From Bryobacterales bacterium (GTDB taxonomy: Bacteria; Acidobacteriota; Terriglobia; Bryobacterales; Bryobacteraceae): a DNA stretch of 28,561 nucleotides. The stretch spans positions 1 through 28,561 of the forward strand of contig JAEUQE010000095.1 of the NCBI GenBank assembly GCA_016789785.1, given 5' to 3'. Position 1 is the stretch's first letter; every line of letters starts with the position of its first letter. The position numbers were made by a program, and so were the translations under genes. Below the pieces are notes generated by a model. It was not told where the DNA came from and did no database searches. It was given only the letters and a program-made list of their open reading frames with translations. This document shows positions 24,462 through 28,561 of the stretch, one piece after another.

Positions 24462-25388
24462 ATGACTCCTTTGAAGATCATCGCCGTTTCGATCCTGGCC
24501 GCGGCGGGCCTTGCCGCGCAGGATACGAGCTTCCAGGTCAAGCGCATGAAGGAATGGAATGAACAGTCCCGGGACGGCCGCTGTGTCCTTCGCGTCATGG
24601 TGGACGACGAAGTCGACGTCGAGTTGCGGGGCGACCAGGTGCTGGTTCGGCGCATCTCGGGCCAGCCCGGCCGCGACGATGGAAGCGAGTGCACGCAGCC
24701 CTTGCCGCGGAACTTCTTTACACGGTTCAGCCTCCGTGGTGTGGATGGCCGTGGCGAGGTGAGGCTGTCGCAGGAGCCCCGGCCAGGCAACAACTTCACG
24801 GCGATTGTCACCATCCGGGACACGCGCCGGGGGCAGGAAGGTTATACCTTCGAACTCAGTTGGACCACCGACGGGCAGCCGTATCAGGGCTCGATGGAAT
24901 CCACCGGTTCGCGCGGCGGAGGAGGCTATTTCGGCAACTCCGAAACGCCCGCGCCCGTTCAGGCCCCTCCGCCCACCCAACCCCAGGGAGGGGGAATCCT
25001 CCCGACGCTCAGCCGCCGTCCCGGTGGAGACTTTCAGCCGACTCCTCAACCTCCTGCGGGATTCTCCGGGCTGAATGAAATGGTTGTGGGATCGGGGACG
25101 CTGCGAGCCGGCAGCCAGACGGACAACCTGCGCCGCGTTCGGGCTTCGCTCAAAAGCAACGGCGACCTCGAGCTGCAATGCTACGGTTCCGAGGTGGTCA
25201 CCTTGAAGGGTCGATGGACCGCTAAGTCTGAGGGAATCGAGCTGGAAATCACTGATGGATTTGCGAGCCTCGGCTCGTCTGGCCGCGGTCGACTCAATCT
25301 GGGCCCGGATGGAAAAATGGCCTCCCTGGAGTTGCGCGGAACGCTCGGCAAACCCACGGATTCATTTGAGATACGCTTCCAGCGGTAA
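24462..25388 (+). CDS. Secreted two-domain hypothetical protein with Pro-rich linker
   Basis: I do not recognise this 308-residue protein. It has a typical signal peptide (MTPLKIIAVSILAAAGLAAQ). A first domain (about 21-145) is rich in alternating strand-like segments and charged residues, including MVDDEVDVELRGDQVLVRRI and NNFTAIVTIRDTRRGQEGYT. A long Gly/Pro-rich linker (about 145-203, with PAPVQAPPPTQPQGGG and PTPQPPAGFSG) leads to a second beta-rich domain (about 205-308). That domain contains NLRRVRASLKSNGDLELQCYG, VTLKGRWTAKSEGIELEITD, and the close SLELRGTLGKPTDSFEIRFQR. A two-domain binding protein in the periplasm or outside the cell is likely. AAGAGG precedes the ATG. It is 15 nt downstream of the flavin reductase-like gene and may share its transcript. 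Confidence 0.75.
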   Translation: MTPLKIIAVSILAAAGLAAQDTSFQVKRMKEWNEQSRDGRCVLRVMVDDEVDVELRGDQVLVRRISGQPGRDDGSECTQPLPRNFFTRFSLRGVDGRGEVRLSQEPRPGNNFTAIVTIRDTRRGQEGYTFELSWTTDGQPYQGSMESTGSRGGGGYFGNSETPAPVQAPPPTQPQGGGILPTLSRRPGGDFQPTPQPPAGFSGLNEMVVGSGTLRAGSQTDNLRRVRASLKSNGDLELQCYGSEVVTLKGRWTAKSEGIELEITDGFASLGSSGRGRLNLGPDGKMASLELRGTLGKPTDSFEIRFQR

Positions 25389-25818
25389 CTGCGAAAGATG
25401 GCGGTCGAGAGGCAAAAGATTCATTGGTATTCTCGAAGCTTCTACTGCGAAATATCTAATGGACGAAAGTGTCGCACATCCGTAAACTGGAAACAATTAA
25501 CCTCCAGAAAGGGAAACGCTCCGGATCGCAGCGAGCGTTGAGATCGGCGAAGTCCCCTCTCAATGCGCGAAACCCAAGCTGATCGAAAGCTCCTGCGATC
25601 CGGTCCTTCTTCTCCGCGTATCCCTCGCATTCTCCTTACAGGTACGTCAAGTTCCTTACTTTTTCCTCCGGTTCCACACAACCTTCGCTAAACCTCCGGC
25701 TCAAAACCACCGATAGGACTCTCAGGGCAACAGTACTCCCTCTGGCCGAAACGGGCAACGAGGCTGATGTCCTCCGGGTCGAAGCTTGCCACGTTGCGCC
25801 AAGGCCACCAGGAAGCCG
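25389..25818. other. 430-bp intergenic region between secreted protein and HD-GYP gene
   Basis: No credible gene is present on either strand; the open frames here lack coding character or are antisense to the HD-GYP gene. A small stem CTGGA/TCCAG lies near 25486-25506, and a branched inverted-repeat element occupies 25521-25603. The stretch 25604-25670 is pyrimidine-rich (C/T runs such as CCTTCTTCTCC). No convincing promoter hexamers are seen before 25819. Confidence 0.5.
25521..25603. ncRNA. Candidate structured RNA (branched inverted repeat)
   Basis: A perfect 11-bp outer stem joins CCGGATCGCAG (25521-25531) to CTGCGATCCGG (25593-25603). Inside it GCGTTGAGA (25535-25543) pairs with TCTCAATGC (25558-25566) over nine pairs with one G-U, leaving a 14-nt loop. 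A weaker AGCT/AGCT stem lies at about 25577-25591. This gives a three-way-junction layout of 83 nt, about 215 bp before the HD-GYP start. The strand is uncertain. It does not show the GEMM cyclic-di-GMP riboswitch signatures I know. It might be a new cis-regulatory RNA, a small RNA or a REP-like palindromic repeat. Confidence 0.4.
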
Positions 25819-27066
25819 ATGAGAACACCGAAGGACCGTGCAGTGAGTTCGATCCAAGGAAAGAGCTTGGCGGAGATCTTGCCCCGGGAGCGCAACGGCG
25901 AGGGGGCTGCCGGGGCATCCGTCGCCCTTAGCCTGCCTGGCGGCTTGCAGCCTCCTGCCGAACTGCTGAATCCAGCCGTACTCAAAGGGGATGGCGCGCT
26001 TTGGGACTCCACGCACACGCCCACCCTTCTGGTCATCGATAACGAAGATGTCAACCGCCGTCTGCTCAAGGCGATGCTGAAGGCGGAGCCCTACCGGATC
26101 ATTGAGGCTCGCAAGGTCTCCGAAGCCGTGCAAGAACTCGAGCAGCAGCAGGTCGACCTCATCATCCTCGACATCATGCTTCCGGAAGTAAGTGGCATGG
26201 ATTTCTGCCGCTGGCTCAAGAGCAACCGCCGCACGCAACTGATCCCGGTCCTGATCATGACCAATGTGCAGGGCGTGGAAAACGAGATTGCCGGGCTCAA
26301 CGCCGGCGCCGACGAGTTTCTCATCAAACCGCTTTCCCCGGCCGTTGTGCGCACTCGCGTGAAGAGCCTCTTGCGCAACAAGGCCGCTGTCGACTCGCTC
26401 GAGGAAGCCGAGACCATTCTCTTCGCTCTTGCCCAGGCCGTGGAGCAACGCGACAAGCATACGGGCGACCATTGCCAAAGGCTCGCCACCTACAGCGTTG
26501 CTCTCGGCATGGCGCTGGGGCTATCGAAGCCGGAGCTGATCGCGCTTTATCGCGGTGGGTATCTCCACGACATCGGAAAGGTAGCCGTTCCCGACGCAAT
26601 CTTGTTCAAGAACGGCCCTCTCAGCGAACAGGAATGGCTGATCATGAGGGCCCACACTGTCAAGGGCGAGGAGATCTGCAAGCCGATGAAGAGCTTGGCT
26701 CCCGTCCTCCCGATCATCCGCAACCATCACGAAAAGTGGGATGGCACGGGCTATCCGGATGGCCTGGCCGGGGAGCAGACGCCGCTGCTGGCCCGAATTC
26801 TCCAGGTGGCCGACGTCTACGACGCACTCACCAGTGAACGGCCCTACAAACGTGCCTTCTCCCATCAGGAAGCGGTCGCCACCCTCAAGCAGGAGGTTAC
26901 CCGCGGTTGGCGCGACCCGGCTCTCGTCGAGCTGTTTGACGAACTCTGCATTCGCGCAAGCGTCCCCAAACCCGGCTTGGTCGCGCCGCCCGACTGGCCG
27001 GACGCCTCGCCGCTCCAGATTTCACTGCATAACATGAGCCGCGTGTTGCTCACGCAGCAGACTTGA
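25819..27066 (+). CDS. Response regulator with HD-GYP domain (cyclic-di-GMP phosphodiesterase)
   Basis: A 415-residue two-component output protein. An N-terminal tail of about 65 low-complexity residues leads to a REC domain. This has TLLVIDNEDVNRRLL (acidic pocket), LIILDIMLPEVSGMDF with phospho-acceptor Asp118, VLIMTN, and FLIKPLSP with Lys170. A helical linker (VDSLEEAETILFALAQAVEQRD) connects to the HD-GYP domain: HTGDHCQRLATYS, GGYLHDIGKVAVPD (His250, Asp251), MRAHTVKGEEI, and NHHEKWDGTGYPDG (303-315). All residues for metal binding and the GYP motif are intact, so it should hydrolyse cyclic di-GMP. ATG 25819 is preferred because AGGA lies five nt upstream; the frame continues to 25786 with no better site. 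No sensor kinase is adjacent. The fucosidase starts 10 nt downstream. Confidence 0.93.
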   Translation: MRTPKDRAVSSIQGKSLAEILPRERNGEGAAGASVALSLPGGLQPPAELLNPAVLKGDGALWDSTHTPTLLVIDNEDVNRRLLKAMLKAEPYRIIEARKVSEAVQELEQQQVDLIILDIMLPEVSGMDFCRWLKSNRRTQLIPVLIMTNVQGVENEIAGLNAGADEFLIKPLSPAVVRTRVKSLLRNKAAVDSLEEAETILFALAQAVEQRDKHTGDHCQRLATYSVALGMALGLSKPELIALYRGGYLHDIGKVAVPDAILFKNGPLSEQEWLIMRAHTVKGEEICKPMKSLAPVLPIIRNHHEKWDGTGYPDGLAGEQTPLLARILQVADVYDALTSERPYKRAFSHQEAVATLKQEVTRGWRDPALVELFDELCIRASVPKPGLVAPPDWPDASPLQISLHNMSRVLLTQQT

Positions 27067-27076
27067 AGGTCGTACA

Positions 27077-28561
27077 ATGGCTTCGCCTATGGGATTCCTG
27101 ATTGTTACGCTCCTCTCCGGATGGACGTTGCTGGCCCAATCTCCCGCCCACCCATCCATCACCGAGGCCGACCGGACAAAGTGGTTCCGCGACTCCAAGT
27201 TCGGGATGTTCGTTCATTGGGGGCCGTACGCCGTGATCGGCCGCCACGAATGGGCGCGTCATCGCTTCCAGATTCCTCAAGCCGAGTACGACCAATACGC
27301 TCGCGCGTTCAACCCGGTGCGGTTCGACGCCGATGCCTGGATGGCGCTGGCCGGCAACGCGGGCGCCAAGTACGTGGTGATCACCTCGAAACACCACGAC
27401 GGCTTCAGCATCTACCGCAGCAAGGTCTCGGATTACGATATGGAGATCACGCCCTACCCTGGCGACCCGCTCAAGGATTTGGCGCGGGCTGCCCAGAGGC
27501 GCGGTCTGCGACTTGGCTTCTATCACTCCATCATGGACTGGCGCCACAAGGACTACGTTCCAAAGCGTGCCTGGGAAACCAAGGAGCCCAACAAAGGCGG
27601 CAATCTCGACAAGTACCTCGATTTCATGAAGGAGCAGCTTCGCGAACTGCTCACCGGCTATGGCGACGTCGCCATGATCTGGTTCGATGGCGAATGGGAG
27701 CACACCACACAGGAAATGCGCTCGGATGAGGTCTACGACTTCATCCGCCAGATCTCGCCCAAGACTCTGATCAACGATCGCCTCTACAAGCGCGAACCCG
27801 GCAATCGCGCCGACTTCGGCACTCCCGAACAGTTCGTGCCCGCTACCGGATACAAGGACTCATCGGGCAAGCCGCTGCTGTGGGAGTCGTGTGTCACCAT
27901 CAACATGGACAGTTGGGGCTACAACAAGTATGAGACGGAGTTCAAAACCACCCGCGACCTCATCCGCATGCTGATCGAGGTAGTGAGCAAGGGCGGGAAT
28001 CTGCTGCTCAACGTCGGCCCCATGCCGGACGGACGTATCCAGGATGAGTTCGTTACGCGGTTGAACGCCATGGGCGATTGGATGAACGTGAACGCCGAGG
28101 CCATTTACGGGACCACCGCCAGTCCCTTCGCGCGCCTGCCCTTCTTCGGACGTGCGACGGCGAAGGCCAATCTGCTCTATCTGCATGTCTTCCAATGGCC
28201 CACGGATGGCAAGTTGCGTGTTCCCGGCCTGAAAAACCTGGTGCAGTCCGCCCGCCTGCTCGCGGACCGCAAAAGCTCGCTCCGCACTTCCCGGGATGGC
28301 GACGATGTGGTGGTCGATCTTCCGCCCGTGGCTCCCGATGACGTCGCGTCCGTGGTCGTGCTGACCCTGGACGGCGAACCCGCGGTAGAGCCCTACGTGA
28401 TCCAACCCGGCGAGAAAGGTGTGATCCACCTCGGAGTCGAGTCGGCCGAGATCGAGACGCGGTTCGAGCAGCGTGCGAAAAAGGAGAACGCCCTCGGGCA
28501 CGTCTATCTCACCAAGTGGACCCGCGGGGACGACGTCCCCTCCTGGAATCTGCGGATACCC
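27077..28561 (+). CDS. Alpha-L-fucosidase, glycoside hydrolase family 29 (3' end outside window)
   Basis: Secreted exoglycosidase removing terminal alpha-L-fucose from glycans. The frame stays open to the right edge, giving 495 codons, so the C-terminal part is missing. ATG 27077-27079 has AAGGT seven nt upstream. The leader MASPMGFLIVTLLSGWTLLA is a signal peptide, followed by TEADRTKWFRDSKFGMFVHWGPYA, the GH29 N-terminal signature (shown in parts: WFRDSKFGMF, HWGPYA). KYVVITSKHHDGF (His106, His107, Asp108) and AMIWFDGEW with the expected nucleophile Asp204 complete the active-site motifs. SKGGNLLLNVGPMPDG ends the catalytic domain, and a beta-sandwich region starts after about residue 350. 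It is 10 nt downstream of the HD-GYP gene; co-transcription is possible but a functional link is not obvious. Confidence 0.93.
   Translation, partial: MASPMGFLIVTLLSGWTLLAQSPAHPSITEADRTKWFRDSKFGMFVHWGPYAVIGRHEWARHRFQIPQAEYDQYARAFNPVRFDADAWMALAGNAGAKYVVITSKHHDGFSIYRSKVSDYDMEITPYPGDPLKDLARAAQRRGLRLGFYHSIMDWRHKDYVPKRAWETKEPNKGGNLDKYLDFMKEQLRELLTGYGDVAMIWFDGEWEHTTQEMRSDEVYDFIRQISPKTLINDRLYKREPGNRADFGTPEQFVPATGYKDSSGKPLLWESCVTINMDSWGYNKYETEFKTTRDLIRMLIEVVSKGGNLLLNVGPMPDGRIQDEFVTRLNAMGDWMNVNAEAIYGTTASPFARLPFFGRATAKANLLYLHVFQWPTDGKLRVPGLKNLVQSARLLADRKSSLRTSRDGDDVVVDLPPVAPDDVASVVVLTLDGEPAVEPYVIQPGEKGVIHLGVESAEIETRFEQRAKKENALGHVYLTKWTRGDDVPSWNLRIP

Noticed and set aside
23742..25178. A 478-codon minus-strand open frame
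   Set aside because: Antisense to the flavin reductase-like gene and the secreted protein, both of which have ribosome binding sites and recognisable protein features.
25389..25818. A GEMM-type cyclic-di-GMP riboswitch before the HD-GYP gene
   Set aside because: Looked for because of the downstream gene, but the conserved GEMM loop and tetraloop-receptor sequences are not present.
25636..26478. A 280-codon minus-strand open frame
   Set aside because: Mostly antisense to the REC/HD-GYP gene, with no motif of its own.
1..28561. CRISPR arrays, insertion sequences or prophage genes
   Set aside because: No regularly spaced direct repeats, transposase, integrase or phage structural genes were seen anywhere in the window.

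Overview
The window looks like about 28.5 kb of chromosome from a GC-rich Gram-negative bacterium, most likely an acidobacterium of the Solibacter/Bryobacter type. The evidence is an outer-membrane assembly pair (bamA, skp), a Tat-exported Gfo/Idh/MocA oxidoreductase, secreted glycan-active proteins, and TPR and proline-rich secreted proteins of a style I associate with that group. The placement is inference from gene style, not from a database search. I see no rRNA, tRNA, CRISPR array, prophage or insertion sequence.

Positions 1-8383 (all minus strand): a DUF808/YedI membrane protein, then bamA, skp, proS, a class V aminotransferase that overlaps proS, and a TPR-like protein that runs off the left edge. 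A strong 31-nt hairpin lies between skp and proS. Positions 8613-12413: a stand-alone ClpB-D2-type AAA+ ATPase (plus), convergent with and overlapping a methyltransferase that is itself overlapped by a YjhG/YagF-type sugar-acid dehydratase. Positions 12430-15890: a Tat-signal Gfo/Idh/MocA oxidoreductase whose start codon lies only 16 bp from that of the dehydratase, convergent with aspartate kinase (TTG start) coupled to cytidylate kinase.

Positions 15944-17994: a hipBA toxin-antitoxin operon. It is preceded by three ATATGCT-type operator-like repeats and followed by a small, apparently frameshifted third gene. Positions 18170-23722: a small TPR protein (plus) abutting a minus-strand run of rarA, a SpoU rRNA methyltransferase, a secreted Asp-box protein and an NhaR-like LysR regulator, then phenylalanine hydroxylase further upstream. 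Positions 23805-28561 (plus): a flavin reductase-like protein, a secreted hypothetical protein, a 430-bp gap with a branched inverted-repeat structure, a REC/HD-GYP cyclic-di-GMP phosphodiesterase, and a secreted GH29 alpha-L-fucosidase cut by the right edge.

Most of the window is housekeeping (envelope assembly, translation, lysine/threonine precursor and CMP metabolism, replication-fork maintenance) mixed with sugar-acid and glycan degradation. The parts most worth a second look are the hip operators with the broken third gene, the branched RNA-like element at 25521-25603, the proS leader hairpin, and the palindromes between phhA and the flavin reductase. None is proven to be a new system.
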